Assembly: GCA_022496185.1 (NCBI GenBank)
Contig: WTXG01000007.1
Coordinates: 620,001 to 684,000, forward strand
Direction: 5' to 3'
Length of the DNA stretch: 64,000 bases
Source of the DNA: Multifurca ochricompacta
Taxonomy: Eukaryota > Basidiomycota > Agaricomycetes > Russulales > Russulaceae
Shown here piece after piece: positions 35,730 through 46,811 of this stretch. Every line of letters starts with the position of its first letter. Within the stretch, counting starts at the first letter, position 1. The position numbers were made by a program, and so were the translations under genes. The notes under the pieces were generated by a model, which saw only the letters and a program-made list of their open reading frames with translations, ran no database searches and was not told where the DNA came from.

Positions 35730-38018
35730 TCACAGCTTCGCCCTGTCATATCCTCCATAGACCAACCCCAGATCCAGCTTTTGGCGGTCTACACCCGCCT
35801 TTAACGCCTTTCTCACGTCCTCCATCGCGAGTCCTAATCCATAGTCCTGAACCCACCGCGAGAAAGCTTCCGCATCGATAACTCGCTGCGTGATCAGATT
35901 CTTATCGGACCATATTGCATGCTCGAGCAGATATAGAGAAGCAGTGACTTGCGATAGAAGGTAGAATGCTGGACGAGGGACAAGGGCAGCTGCGGGAATT
36001 TGGTATGCAGACGGCAACTCCTCAAGAGCTTCCGAAAGGCTGGATAACGCTTCCTTAGTGCGTTTGCGCAGCGTTTCTGGAACGGAGGAGAGAAGGGCGC
36101 GTGCCCACTACCGGAGCGCCTGAGCCTCTACATGGGAATAAGAGAATAGTAAAACACACGCACACTTAGGTATGCATCAAGAACGCCCGCAATCTGGGCA
36201 GACCGCAGCACGTCTAACGCCATAACAGTCGTCGTTCCTTCCCATATTCTCTCAACAAGGGTATCTCGGATCAACCTTTCAAATGCTGTCAGTATCAGTC
36301 ACATGTCAAAAGTGTAAATTAATCTCACCTCGCAATCACGTTCTCTTCCATGTAACCCTGTCCGCCAAGGGAAGCCATGCACTCCTCTAGGGCTGCTGCG
36401 GCTTTCTCCGCCGAAAACCCTTTCACAACCGGTGTAAGAAGTCGCAGCCTGAGTTCATCTTCTGCTGTCGCAGTCCCACATTCTGATTTACCAAGTAGAT
36501 GCACCACCCCGAACGTTAGATGTGTAAGCGCACGATAAGTCAGTCCGATCTTCGCAAGTTCTGCAACGTGTAGCGGGGCGTCGGCTAAACGTTTTCTACC
36601 CCCTTCAATTTGCCTCACTGTGGCAAATGACCTAGCGATCGCAAACCCCCGGCGAAGCGCGCCAACTGAGTTGACTGCTGAGTGTATGCGAGTAATTCCG
36701 AGCACAGGAACAATATACTTTACACCTGCACCGGGAGTGCCAATGAGATAGCCCTCCGTGCCTTCCAGGGAGAGCTCTGCAGTCGGAACTGCCTTTGTTC
36801 CGAGCTTGTCTTTTAAACGGTGGACGTAGATGTTGTTGCTGATTGGAGAGGCAAGACCATCAAAGAGAGGTAGGCGCAAAGGAACGAGGAACAGCGAAAG
36901 CCCACGCGAGCCCTGCTCCGCGGTACCCGTGCGGGCCAAAGCCAGAGAAACATTGCTATCGGTCGCGCTGGAAAACCACTTAAAACCGTCGAGGCGAAAT
37001 GTTTCGCCAAGTGAATGGGCAGGTGGACGAGATAACATAGCCTTTGTCTCGGTTTGAGAGACATCCGACCCACCAGGACGCTGCGCCAAGCATGAGAAAC
37101 AGTGTGGCGGGGAAAGTAAGAACTCACTTCGGTCATCCATTGACCTGCAGTGAAAGCCGCAGCAGGATCACGACTATACCTCTTGACATGACCTTACGAA
37201 CTTGACATGCTTGCACTAGGCTTACCTTACGAGACGAGGGTATACGTTTTCCCTCATGTCTTTTGTCCCATAAAGCTCGATAACTAAACCAGATATGACT
37301 ACTGAGACGGTCTTCCTTGACGCTGAACATCAGCAAGTAATCACACACCTCTGGCACAACCATCAGTCATGCTAAGTGGGCAATCGATCTGAAGATGGGG
37401 ATTCAGCCAATGTTGGGCCATACAAAATGCCATGGAAGACTAACAACTTGGCCATCACCCGTCATAAGAAGAAGTTTGGCAAACACATGAACCCTGCTAT
37501 ACTCGCCATGCTTGCGCTCATAGGGTATGGCTATAATGCCTTCTTCCTGGCATACGGCCTTCAGACCTCGCCATCCCTTGGAGGTACGGAGGATGTCGAC
37601 GCGTTGACCCCATTGATTATATTGTGTGAGGGTCGGGGATGCCACTAGCTCACTTAAAGAGCGGAGAGCTGATGTCTCGCCATCGCCATCAAACTGGATT
37701 CCAAGACACGAAATTCGTTTTGTATCACGCACATGTTACAATAACTTTCTCGAACCTCCTAAAATCGGGTTCTAGTTCATGGTATACACTTACCATTAGC
37801 GCTTCAGATAATTGACCCATGTTTCGTGCAGATGCGCGCAAACCTCTTTGGGAATAAACGTCTCAAAAGCACTGGTATTACGGGATCCGTTACATAGGGC
37901 TCCTCGTCAGAGAAGGGTGTCTGGCATGGCAAGGAATAATAGTACTGAGTGAAAACGCTTTCAATATCTATCCCTTTTGGCAAGAACTTACTTGCTGAAA
38001 CCCATCTTCAATTCGCAT
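35730..38018 (-). CDS. Acyl-CoA dehydrogenase, AidB-like subfamily
   Basis: This is an FAD-dependent acyl-CoA dehydrogenase-fold protein. Start MRIEDGFQQ at 38018 is joined to TPFSDEEPYVTDPVIPVLL. After a poorly resolved stretch (37733-37870, two possible frames) comes PTLTQYNQWGQRVDILRTSK. It continues with IIAIPYERKHGEYSRVHVFA, IDCPLSMTDGCAR, VIELYGTKDMRENVYPRLVR and FTAGQWMTERPGGSDVSQTE. FRLDGFKWFSSATDSNVSLA and a C-terminal helical domain with ECMASLGGQGYMEEN follow. The C-terminus ends GLVYGGYDRAKL at 35730. RPGGSDVSQTET is the AidB-type active-site loop. Substrate is unknown; fungal members are usually annotated by fold only. Location could be peroxisomal or mitochondrial and is not shown by the sequence. 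Confidence 0.82.
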
Positions 38019-38110
38019 ATTTAATGATCACTTGCAGGGAGAGAGAGATAGTTGTAACGGTCTCAATGTTGATTGATAATCATTATGATCGATCACGCGC
38101 CCACTTCAAA

Positions 38111-38120
38111 CTTATTTATA
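38111..38120 (-). promoter_or_regulatory. TATA box of the acyl-CoA dehydrogenase
   Basis: On the minus strand TATAAATAAG lies about 95 bases upstream of the start codon at 38018. Confidence 0.45.
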
Positions 38121-38330
38121 AACAACAATGACAATGGGTCATGCATGGCTCGGCTAGTTTGTGTCAGTGTCAATCAAAGAAACGAAACAATGCCAATGGC
38201 CTCCAGCTATGACTACGTGTATGTGTCGCGGTAGCGATTCCAATGTGGTCATTGCACTTTTTTTGTGGCTTTTCTGTATGAGTATGAGCTTTGAGTGTGG
38301 AAGTCACCACACACCGTACGTATATAGGAT

Positions 38331-38340
38331 GCCTCACAAA
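38331..38340 (+). promoter_or_regulatory. TATA box of the homeodomain gene
   Basis: TATATAGGAT lies about 62 bases upstream of the ATG at 38402. Confidence 0.45.
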
Positions 38341-38401
38341 AATTTATTTCTACCAAAGATTTCCTCCGTTCCCAGTGCATTCGCTTTCATATTCCTGAAT
38401 T

Positions 38402-39002
38402 ATGGCCAAACTCCAGTCCCATAAAAGAGTATCAGAATCGAGGCGACGAGCCCCCCCCATAAACGCAAAAAATGGCATCCTGTCGTCCAGAAACCCCCGC
38501 ACAGTTTGCATGACGGAGATTGAGCTGAACTATTTGCGCACTTCTTTCAAAGTTAATCGGTGGCCCGAGCGAGCTGAAAAGGAGCGGCTTGCACGGCTTA
38601 TCGGCAAGTGTGTGGACTCGCTTGTGAAATTTTGAATGTACCACTGACCTCTCATGAAGGTCCTATGAGAAGGTGCATCACTGGTTCTCAAACCAGAGGC
38701 AGAAAATGGCAAACGTGGAGAAGGCCTTGAGAGACACCGCCACTCCCGAATCTCTTTTTCAGCCATATAGTCTCAGTCTCAGTAACAGCACACATGTGAC
38801 CAGGACCTCACCTGCCAAGAACAAACCTCTCAAATGTGAAATGCCACCAATTAACACAGAGGATGCTTTTATTGGCGATGATTTCTCCGACAGGTCGGAT
38901 ATTTCTATCGAATATGGGGCACGCATCCTGCTCGAGTTCGTGGCAGGTTGTCGGGAAGCTCACGAGGTCCCAAGTCCACATCCACAATCGTCTTCCTGGT
39001 AG
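38402..39002 (+). CDS. Compact homeodomain protein
   Basis: A 183-residue protein from two exons, 38402-38623 and 38673-39002. The intron falls inside homeodomain helix 3. The homeodomain starts at about residue 32: RTVCMTEIELNYLRTSFKVN (helix 1), PERAEKERLARLIG (helix 2), VHHWFSNQRQKMANVEK (helix 3). The DNA-contact residues W48, F49, N51 and R53 are conserved. The N-terminus is basic and the C-terminus is short, without an obvious activation domain. Fungal homeodomain proteins act in mating-type loci and in development. No partner homeodomain gene is next to it, so a mating locus is not indicated. Donor GTGAAA was chosen because it keeps frame and spacing. Confidence 0.75.
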
Positions 39003-39515
39003 ACCTTGGTGCCTAAGATTCTGCCTTGATGGTACATGACTTCAGAAGTGATACCCCTCCTCCTTCGATCTGCATACCTTAAAAGATAAAGATGACTTGC
39101 ATCTATGTGTCGTATTGGTTTGGTTAAAGCTATTGTTTCGAATATTTTATTGATTTACCGCATGTCTGATAATCCTGAACTGTAGAGTAGAAGGGTAGAA
39201 AGAAAGCAGAAGGTAGAGTAGAGCACGGTCCCGTGATTGAAACGCAGTCAGGTGACTTCTGCAACCGCGAACCGCGGACAAAACCAAAATGACGAACACG
39301 AGGAGAGCGTAGCGCCACCGCAGCAGTGGGCGAGCCTTAAGTGACCTCTTTTTCTTTCTCTTTATATCTTTTCTTTGTGTTCGCATGTACTGCGCACACC
39401 ATTGCCTCGTTTCTTCACAAATTTATATAATATAAGGAAATCAAACATTCGTAATCCCGTAAACCCCCCCTCCACCAAGTAGAGTTTCTACTTGCTCTCC
39501 GGTACTAGCGTCCCC
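39003..39515. other. Intergenic region between homeodomain and GNAT genes
   Basis: No supported gene. A minus-strand open frame (39147-39386) is basic then hydrophobic but has no family-like features. An A/T-rich stretch at 39415-39450 probably belongs to the GNAT promoter. Confidence 0.5.
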
Positions 39516-40138
39516 ATGGTCCTCGAGTCATGGTGGGAGACCGTTCGCACCGTCTTGCGACCGTATACCCCAGCTGACGAGGAGGCCTTCTTGAGACTAT
39601 GGAATGACCCTGTTGTCCAACGGCTTTCTTTCGTCGAGGACCTTTCGCCTACACGAACGGAGGAGTTTTTACAGAGAACCATAGAATCGGCGGCCAAGGG
39701 CTCCATCTTCTTTGCGGTGGTCGAAGACAAAGAGAAGCATGAATTCATAGGGCATGTCAGCCTCAATTTCAAGCCGCCTCCTGACAACGACGCTGCGGTT
39801 GGAATCGCGTTGAAAGGAAGATACCGAGGACGTGGCTTCGGGACGGAGCTTATGCGCTGGCTTATCACACACGGTTTTCATGGGCTTGGGTTGCATCGTA
39901 TATCGTTGACTGTGATGGAGGACAACATACCCGCGTTGAGGATGTATAAAAAGATGTGAGTCTACAACGTTTCGAACTTGACAGATGCGCTGACCGCGAC
40001 GCGCTTAGTGGTTTCATTGACGAAGGACGTGCCAAGAAGCGAATCCAAAGTAATGGCCAATCGAAAGATTTAATTTGCATGGGCATTGTTAGAGAGGAAT
40101 GGGACATTCAAAATAGCAGAATGCGAAAATTCACCTGA
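39516..40138 (+). CDS. GNAT-family N-acetyltransferase
   Basis: 189 residues in two exons (39516-39955 and 40009-40138). The start MVLESWWETVRTVLRPYTPA is followed by RLWNDPVVQRLSF. The GNAT core is HEFIGHVSLNFKP (beta 4) and GIALKGRYRGRGFGTELMRW. In the latter, R-G-R-G-F-G-T is the acetyl-CoA pyrophosphate loop (Q/RxxGxG/A). LHRISLTVMEDNIPALRMYK follows, then GFIDEGRAKKRI in exon 2. The end is EEWDIQNSRMRKFT. It resembles the RimJ/RimL group that acetylates protein N-termini or small molecules. The acceptor substrate is not predictable. A damaged relative follows 560 bp downstream on the same strand. Confidence 0.82.
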
Positions 40139-40697
40139 CCGCGAAACGTATAGACTGTTGCTGTGCTGTTACTCTTGCTGCCCCGCTCCGAGAGAGCTTA
40201 CCACCTACATAGTGCGTAGATAAAAACATAGATCGTTCCAGGATAATCACCGCTCAGTTCCATACCTTCCCTCTCTTCTCGACATTCTCACTATCCTTAT
40301 CCTTCTAGCGTTCAGAATTTCGGCAATGTGCCTAATGTGAAGCATCCCACATTCGGAGGAGCTCACGCTGGTGTGCTGTTTAATAAAATGAAAGGCAGGT
40401 AAGCCATGGAAGTCCCTCGAACTGAGACGGAACGGAGACGAAGTCAGATCAGAAGTCGAGAACGAGACACAAGACGCGAAGAGAAGGAGGCATTAAACCC
40501 CCCCCCCTCCTTTAATTCTTTTTCACCTCCCCCCTTTTCTGATCCGTTCAGCCGCCGATATTTGCACACAAGCAAGATAAATGCGGGGACCTCGTCGTAG
40601 ACTTTGGGGGTGGGGGGTGGAAAGTCAAAGTCACCCACACCGACTCTCCTAAAATGGTAAATTTGATAAGATCGTACATCCCTTTCCTTTTTTGGAA
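40139..40697. other. Spacer between the GNAT copies
   Basis: No gene. It contains a polypurine/polypyrimidine stretch with a C run (40498-40507) and short G runs near 40605-40620. Confidence 0.5.
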
Positions 40698-41158
40698 ATG
40701 TCAGTAGGTCAGCTGGAAAAGTCATACAACACGACACTCACTCCAAATGAAATGTTCGAAACAAACCGACTTATTCTTCGCGGCTTCCGACCAAGTGATG
40801 CGGACATAATGCTCACCTTTAGGCACATATTACTTTTGGCGCAATCGTCCCAAAGACAGAAAAATGGAAAGAGGATATTCAAGCTTGGGCGGAAGGTCCA
40901 AGGTTCTTTGTGATAGTGATGTTAAAGGAAACTGGATAAGTGATCGGCCACCTTTCCCTAAGCACAAAATATGACAAGAACCGGGACGCAACGCTCGGAA
41001 TCACCCCGGGGAAGGAGTACACCAGAAAAGGGTACGGGACGGAGGCAATGAAATGGGCTGTTGTATACAGGTTCAGGGAGCTCGGGTTTCACAGGGTGCG
41101 GCTCTCCTTAAATGAAACGAACGATCGTGCGCTTGCTGCGGCGTACAGAAAAGTGTGA
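40698..41158 (+). pseudogene. Damaged second GNAT acetyltransferase copy
   Basis: Clear GNAT segments are spread over two frames. FETNRLILRGFRPSDADIML matches the start of the family. After a frame break next to a T4 run (about 40835) come AIVPKTEKWKEDIQAWAEGP and RFFVIVMLKETG, then an in-frame TAA at about 40937. VIGHLSLSTKYDKNRDATLG and the acetyl-CoA loop EYTRKGYGTEAMKWA follow, then LGFHRVRLSLNETNDRALAA. The expected last exon after YRKV was not found. One break could be a consensus indel. Together with the stop and the missing 3' exon, decay of a tandem duplicate is more likely. Confidence 0.65.
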
Positions 41159-41385
41159 GTGGTATTCTCCACCGCTGCGCAAAAGCGAAAACAGTGATTT
41201 CATTGTTGCGCAAGGCATTGTGGAAGGGGGGAGTAGTCACGTGACTGTACGATGGTTTTCTTCTTCGCATCCATTTATTCATTCTACTTTCTTTCCTTCT
41301 TACCTAACAAGCAGTGCCTTCAACGCCCCTTTTGCTCTATAACATTCTACCGTGTTCTTGATAGGTGACGTTGTCCTCCCTGACC

Positions 41386-41702
41386 TGTATATATATCATA
41401 GGAACCTAGTTCATAGACTTCAGTGTTGAGCTCCTATATCTTACAGGCTTGTCAACTCAGGAATCCCAGAATCAGAATCCTTCTTTGCTTCACTTTGTGT
41501 GCTAAGTAACTGTGTTATGGTTGGCCTAATTATTCTGTGTGGGTTTGAAGTCTAGGTGGTTTTGACTAGTTCAAATGGTGAGACAGTTGCTTAGCATGCA
41601 AGGTGAAGCAAAGAAGGTTTCTGATTCCTGAGTCAACAAGCTGGTAAGATACAGGGGCTGAAGACTAAGGTCATAGAACTAGGTTCCTATGGTATATATA
41701 CA
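41386..41702. mobile_element. Foldback/MITE-like element with imperfect inverted-repeat arms
   Basis: The left end TGTATATATATCATAGGAAC and the right end are near-perfect inverted repeats: the outer 27 bases at 41386-41412 and 41676-41702 differ at one position. The pairing extends inward, with mismatches and small gaps, to arms of about 120 bp each, around a spacer of about 70 bp (41515-41585). Ends are TG...CA. No clear target-site duplication is visible (TGACC on the left, AGTTT on the right). It could be a non-autonomous DNA transposon, or two inverted pieces of one LTR. No transposase reading frame is present. Confidence 0.7.
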
Positions 41703-41845
41703 AGTTTGGAGAGTGTCGTCACTCAGCTAGAACATAACGGAATCATGTGGAACAGAGCGAGCGTTAAGGATGCTGCCCGGTATGATGAGGTAGTAGAAAG
41801 GCATAGAATCATTGTACAAAGCACGTGCCTCAGTAATCCGTATTA

Positions 41846-41912
41846 AACTGTCTCACCTTTGAACTAGTCAAAACTACCTCGACTTCGAACTCGCGCGAAA
41901 CGGTTAGGCCAA
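41846..41912. repeat. Inverted copy of the foldback element's spacer
   Basis: This stretch is the reverse complement, with scattered changes, of 41519-41587, the spacer between the arms of the element at 41386-41702. Shared words include CTGTCTCACC, TTTGAACTAGTCAAAAC and GGCCAAC. The order arm, spacer, inverted arm, gap, inverted spacer suggests a larger rearranged element. Confidence 0.65.
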
Positions 41913-44182
41913 CTGTAACAGATGAGTATACTTGAGGATGAATATCCCTCCTGTCCTGAGCCAGATGTCCCTATGGCACCGATTATATATCCTTGACTGC
42001 TTTTTGCCAGTGACTCTGCCTCGCTCTTGGATCTATAGACCTTGTTTCTTTCGCGTTGTGTCTTGCGCACTCTCGCTTCAGCAGCGAAGCGAGCGTCGTG
42101 AATCTCGAGAACCTTGGTCCCCTCTGGCCCCACCTCCCGTATAAGACTCAAGCACAATTTGAACAAAAGAAGGTCAGAGTGACCTCGTTACTGAGCTCGG
42201 TATTCTACCTTAATCACGCCTATGGGCAAGCACCAATATGTCCATAGTCTTTACGGGCTTTCTTGTGGAAGCCAGGTCAAGCTGACGGGTCCCCATCCGC
42301 AACGTGGATCTTCTTTCGACAGTCGATCCCAAAGCGTCCGTTGACGGTTCTCTCCACATGTCATTATCCTCCGACCAAAAATCGTCAAGGTATCGAAATC
42401 ACGGCGTGGAAGCCGTTTCCACCCACCATGGCGCCGCCCGGATTCAGGTAATTGCTCTTATTTCAAAACGGCCATTACTTCACCCCTCCCCCTCCCCCGA
42501 CGGCACCTCCCACCCCTTGTGCAAAGTGGCAATTCAATGTTCAATGACCAAAAAGCCCGTCTACCGCACCACGCCTGGTCATTAGTCACGCTTTTCTATG
42601 CGATCACTCCCTACGCTTTCGACCAAGCATCCGCCAGAAGACATCCTGTGTCAGTGCGGCATGAGAGTACGTTCCATTAACCTCATATTCTACCGTTTAT
42701 CTGAATACGCCACGATACGTGGCAAGTTAGGCATCATACGTCCTCAAGCTTTTCCTGGACCCATACCTTACTAAAAGTTCTTCAAACGCGATGCACGGGC
42801 ACGCACGCTACTCACTTTCCTACAAGGCACGTTTAGGCCATTACTGTAGCTGATCACATGCCCCTCAAAAACTTAGCCTAAAGCCCGCAGCTAAATGAGG
42901 TCATATGCGCCGTCCTATGAGGACGGTAGCACTGGCCTTTGTCAACTGCTTGGGCTTGGCTGCTGTTCTAGAATCTGAGCGTGTGGGATGGGTGGAGAGG
43001 AGGGAGACAGGGTACCAGGTAATTGCTTTGTTCAAGACAGACGCCCGAAGACTCGTCCGCAAGGAGACCGTCCCCACATGTTGTATCGGAGTAAGAAGTA
43101 CCCACTTCGTGCTTTATAGGCGCTCTATAAGGTATTGAGCCTGATCGGCAGGTCTGTTGCATAAAAGGGGCTCCCCATGAGCGGGTAAGGGCCTCATCTT
43201 TCCGTTCGAACCCACCATGCAGCTGCTTCGCCATTCCTTCCTTCCTACTTACCGCCATTGTTGCGTTTGCGGCACCCGTTGTGGATACTCGTGAGTATGC
43301 CCATGTCATTCACTGAGGTCTTTAACCGTGTGGATCATCTACGCTTTTAGGTGATGTGTAGAATATCGCCCATGAGCCCAACGAGACATTGACAACGGAG
43401 TTTTCCAGCTGAAAAGTAAATTCTCTCTACACTTCACAGAAATGGAGTAAAGTGTAGTAATACTGGCCAGAGCTTCCCTTCTACGCTACTGATTGCACGG
43501 CGCATGTCACTCATAGAAATATCCCCAATGGACCGGAGGTTGCACGGGATGGGGAAACGAAACAGCTTATTAGATTACTGGCACATTTTGGCGCTGTTGT
43601 CTCGAGGGCGATGCGTTCAGGACTCATCATTCACGCACACTTGACAAATCGAGGTCGTGAGACCCACAGCGTCGATATACCTTCCAGAGTTGTAAGGAAA
43701 GGCACCAGCTTTCGCTTATTCGTACCAATTCGCTTCGTAAAAGGGACGACTTGAGGTCACAAGACGAGCCCTATGCGAAAGATATTGCCACGATTATCGC
43801 GTCTTCATATGCCGGTGTTGGATCACTAGTCCGGCTGAATCAACTCAAGCAAAACGCGGCGGGAGATAACAATCCTCATGCCATCGAACGCGAACGCCGG
43901 CTTTAATATGTCCCAGTTGCAGAGTTCTTTGTCTCATGGGGTAGAGTCTGCAAATGGGCGACACCTGAGCAAGAAAGCACTTACATCAGGACACGCAGCA
44001 GAAATGGCAGCCAAGGGGTAGTAGACCTCTTTCAATGTCACTCCTTGAATTCACCAAGAAATTCATTCTTGGGCTCATCTGCGTCTTGTCCTTGGAATAT
44101 ATCATTATCAAAAATCAAACTGGACAGATGATGGCCGGCGGTCCCCATGTCAGAATCCCTCGTAGACATGCAATGATGACTT
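41913..44182. other. Gene-poor stretch of about 2.3 kb beside the repeat element
   Basis: No gene can be supported with confidence. Three protein-like fragments were seen. A minus-strand frame at 41864-42166 is charged and helical. A signal-peptide-like run (IPSFLLTAIVAFAAPVVDT) at about 43230-43290 has its ATG one base out of frame. A plus-strand segment (DEPYAKDIATIIASSYAGVG) at about 43760-43905 ends in a stop. None could be joined. The stretch looks like degraded sequence around a mobile element. Confidence 0.45.
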
Positions 44183-45060
44183 CTAGTCAACATCCTTTCC
44201 TTCAACGACCTTCTCTCCATCTTGAGAAAACTTCACGTTTTCCTAAATCCACGACGATGATGAATAAAAATGAATTCTAAAAACTCTACAGGATGGCTTA
44301 CCCCGTGCCCAATTGACCTGCCAATGTATTTTGTATGCGCTAACGGCAAGCGTCCGTCAGAGGGAATGGTGCAGTAAAATTGCGGACTCACTCCCGTAGG
44401 CGACCAACTGACCCGCAGGGTTGGTAAAATCGACTCGCGTGTACGCCAACGATTTCCCTGAGTGGAGAAAATGCATATATCACTCAACCAAAGAAGGAAC
44501 AGGAGAGCGACGAACGCACCCATCCCAGTCAGCGTTGCTGTGATTTTAAGTTCCTCTCCCGCCTTCCCTGCTGGTTTCACGAAGGATGTAGAGATGTCAG
44601 TTGACACACCGGTCATGTACTGACCCTGGCTCGCCACCGCAAGCGAACCAAGCGTGTCAGTGAGCGACGTGATCAATCCGCCATGCACCGTCTAGTCACT
44701 TTCGCGTCAATAGAAGGCAGGAACCACAGACGATGCCAGGGACGCACACCAACGCGGTTTACTATACTTGCAGAAGGCGAGATGAGTGTGTGAGTGATGG
44801 GTGTGTGTGAGTGTGTGATGAGCTCACAGTTATAGGGCTCGATCATGAGAGAAGCCTCGATGACGCCAGGACGAGCGTTCAAAATGTTCAGCTAATTTTG
44901 AGGTTGAGGTCCTGAAGTGGTCACACTGGAATTGGGGAGGATGAACACACGTTGGGGAAGCATCTTGCGTCATGGCCTGGTTGGCCAATGTTCAGTAGCG
45001 AGGTCAAGGTATAGACAAAGGCGATATCATACCGCCGTTCTCGATGAAGGACTTCCAGAC
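44183..45060 (-). CDS. Hotdog-fold acyl-CoA thioesterase (ACOT13/PaaI-like), 5' end unresolved
   Basis: This is a hotdog thioesterase that hydrolyses acyl-CoA. Exons in order: VWKSFIENG (about 45060-45035), LNILNARPGVIEASLMIEPY, a 14-nt exon at 44748-44761 (LNRVG), then TVHGGLITSLTDTLGSLAVA. The HGG and the Asp/Ser of TDTLGS are the usual catalytic region. STSFVKPAGKAGEELKITAT follows, then KSLAYTRVDFTNPAGQLVAY, THTKYIGRSIGHG and ENVKFSQDGEKVVEGKDVD to the stop at 44183. Introns are short and GT-AG. The first coding exon was not found with certainty. A candidate ATG at 45153 would need another splice. Mitochondrial or cytosolic location is not evident. Confidence 0.78.
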
Positions 45061-45178
45061 CTGAGTTGTTGGAATGGATCAGGTTAGTGTATGCTCCGAG
45101 CGCTCACACCCGAGCTCACTCACTCTACGTGTAAAGCGGAGGCAGGCTGTCATATTGACGCAGGAAGAGAAAGAAGGG

Positions 45179-45217
45179 ACGGCACAACACGACACGACAC
45201 GACACGGCACGACACAC
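45179..45217. repeat. CGACA pentamer repeat
   Basis: About six degenerate CGACA units in the probable promoter of the thioesterase gene. Confidence 0.7.
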
Positions 45218-45485
45218 ACAAGACTTATTCATACATAATGTCATCATCATCATCCATTGTTAAATACCATTTCCCACAAACCCATTTATAAAAACAATAC
45301 AGAGATCGCGGTCTAGGTCATGAATGATTCTTAATCTCTGCCCCGTTTCCCCTAACCACCGTCCATGAATATCGGATGATGTAGTGAATATAGGGCAACC
45401 CATGCACGCCGGGCAGCATTGGCAGGCAGGAAGCACGAATTTTATTGATATGGATACAATGGAAAATGGAGGAAGGAAGGAATAA

Positions 45486-46345
45486 TTATGCCTTCAGTTG
45501 CGCTCGGAGATTGTCCTCCAGAGGGCCCTTGGGGCGAATGAATTGAACGTATGCCCCATCTCTGCACACGGATGAGTCATTCTTGCAAGAGATCAAGGAA
45601 CATGGATGGAAAACCCACTGAATGACACGCTTCTCCTCCTTGAGCTTCAAGTAGTCCTCACGATTGACATTGGTAAAGCCCCACTTGCGCGAAACAATGA
45701 TTTTTTGACGACCAGGGAACTTGTAACGGGCCCGGCGTAAAGCTTCTTGAATCACGGCGGCATTCGAATCCTTGCAGCGGATGGAAAGTATGATCTGGCC
45801 AATGTTAACGCGGGCAACAGTCCCGTAGGGCTTGCCCCATGCGCCACGCATCCCAGTCTGCAACCTGCATACAGCACAGGTGTGTGTTATTATGACGGTC
45901 ACAAGCTCTCGAGGAGATGATAAAAATAAAAAAAATGAAAAATAAAAAAATAAAAACGTGCCTATCCGCACCCGCACAGGACAACATCTTGTTGATGCGA
46001 AGGACGTGGAATGGGTGTACACGGACCCTCAAATGGAACGAGTCCTTGCCAGCCGTCTTTGTGACATATTTGTTGGCGCAGATGCGGGCCGCCTCAAGCG
46101 CCTCACTGGAAAGTTGCTCATACTCGTCCGAGACAAGATGACAACAGAAGGGGAACTCGTCGACCGAAGCACGCTTCCGGCCGAGGTCAAAAATGCGAAT
46201 CTGCGGATGCGGATGAGGTCACAATAACGGTTCAGAGATGAGCAGCAAAGCGCACCTTGGAGTCGGGGACACCACGATTGTACCTTGACTTGGGATAAGG
46301 CTTGTTCTTGCAATAGCGATAGCAGCGAGCAGGACGGCGACCCAT
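45486..46345 (-). CDS. RPL10: 60S ribosomal protein L10 (uL16), with a GC-AG intron
   Basis: uL16 sits near the peptidyl-transferase centre of the large ribosomal subunit and is added late in assembly. The start [20 protein letters not shown] at 46345 is followed by [10 protein letters not shown] and, after an intron, [94 protein letters not shown] and the end [12 protein letters not shown] complete it. The junction [13 protein letters not shown] is nearly invariant in the family and requires intron 45865-45961 to start with GC. Using the nearby GT changes or deletes conserved residues. The last intron joins RVIQ to [10 protein letters not shown]. Confidence 0.95.
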
Positions 46346-46811
46346 TATTAATTAATTCTAGAAAAATCAGTCAATTGATGAGCGTCATCCTCAAGCAGGC
46401 GTAGTAATCCACCCCATGCCGGTATGGAAAAAGGGAAGGGAACACTCACATGGGGTGGGGGGTAGAGAGAGAGGAAGGAAAGTATGAGGGAGGGAGGGAA
46501 GGAGGAAGGGGGGGGAGCTCCTTTTGAGGTGCTGGATGGAGGTTGGGAGATTTGACTCGGTACGGTTCTGCTGTGCTGCTGACTGAGGCGTTAGGGGATC
46601 ACGTGTTTTGATGTCAAAGGCGTTGACGAACACAACATTTCTCTTATTCATTAGGAATAATTAACGTATTTACATATATCAAATAGGTCCTCTTGGCCTT
46701 CACTTTCCAATCCTAAAACAAGTGACCACATGAACGAACGTTATGGCGATCCATGTGGCACCAGGTGGCATCTGTTGTCGTGGTGCGTGTCAGTCCAGTC
46801 AATCCTGTCAG
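46346..46811. other. Intergenic region upstream of RPL10 and downstream of NAS2
   Basis: No gene. It has a G/A-rich stretch with GGAGGGAGGGAAGG-type repeats (46480-46515), which on the RPL10 strand is the CT-rich leader typical of ribosomal-protein genes. Confidence 0.5.

Noticed and set aside
39130..39386. Minus-strand ORF with a basic start and hydrophobic middle
   Set aside because: Low-complexity composition, no splice partner, no family resemblance; lies in an intergenic A/T-rich region.
42263..42585. Overlapping plus-strand ORFs downstream of the inverted-repeat element
   Set aside because: No consistent frame, splice sites or family motifs; likely random open frames in degraded DNA.
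45179..45217. CGACA repeat considered as a CRISPR-like or satellite array
   Set aside because: Units are contiguous and only five bases long with no spacers; it is a simple microsatellite.
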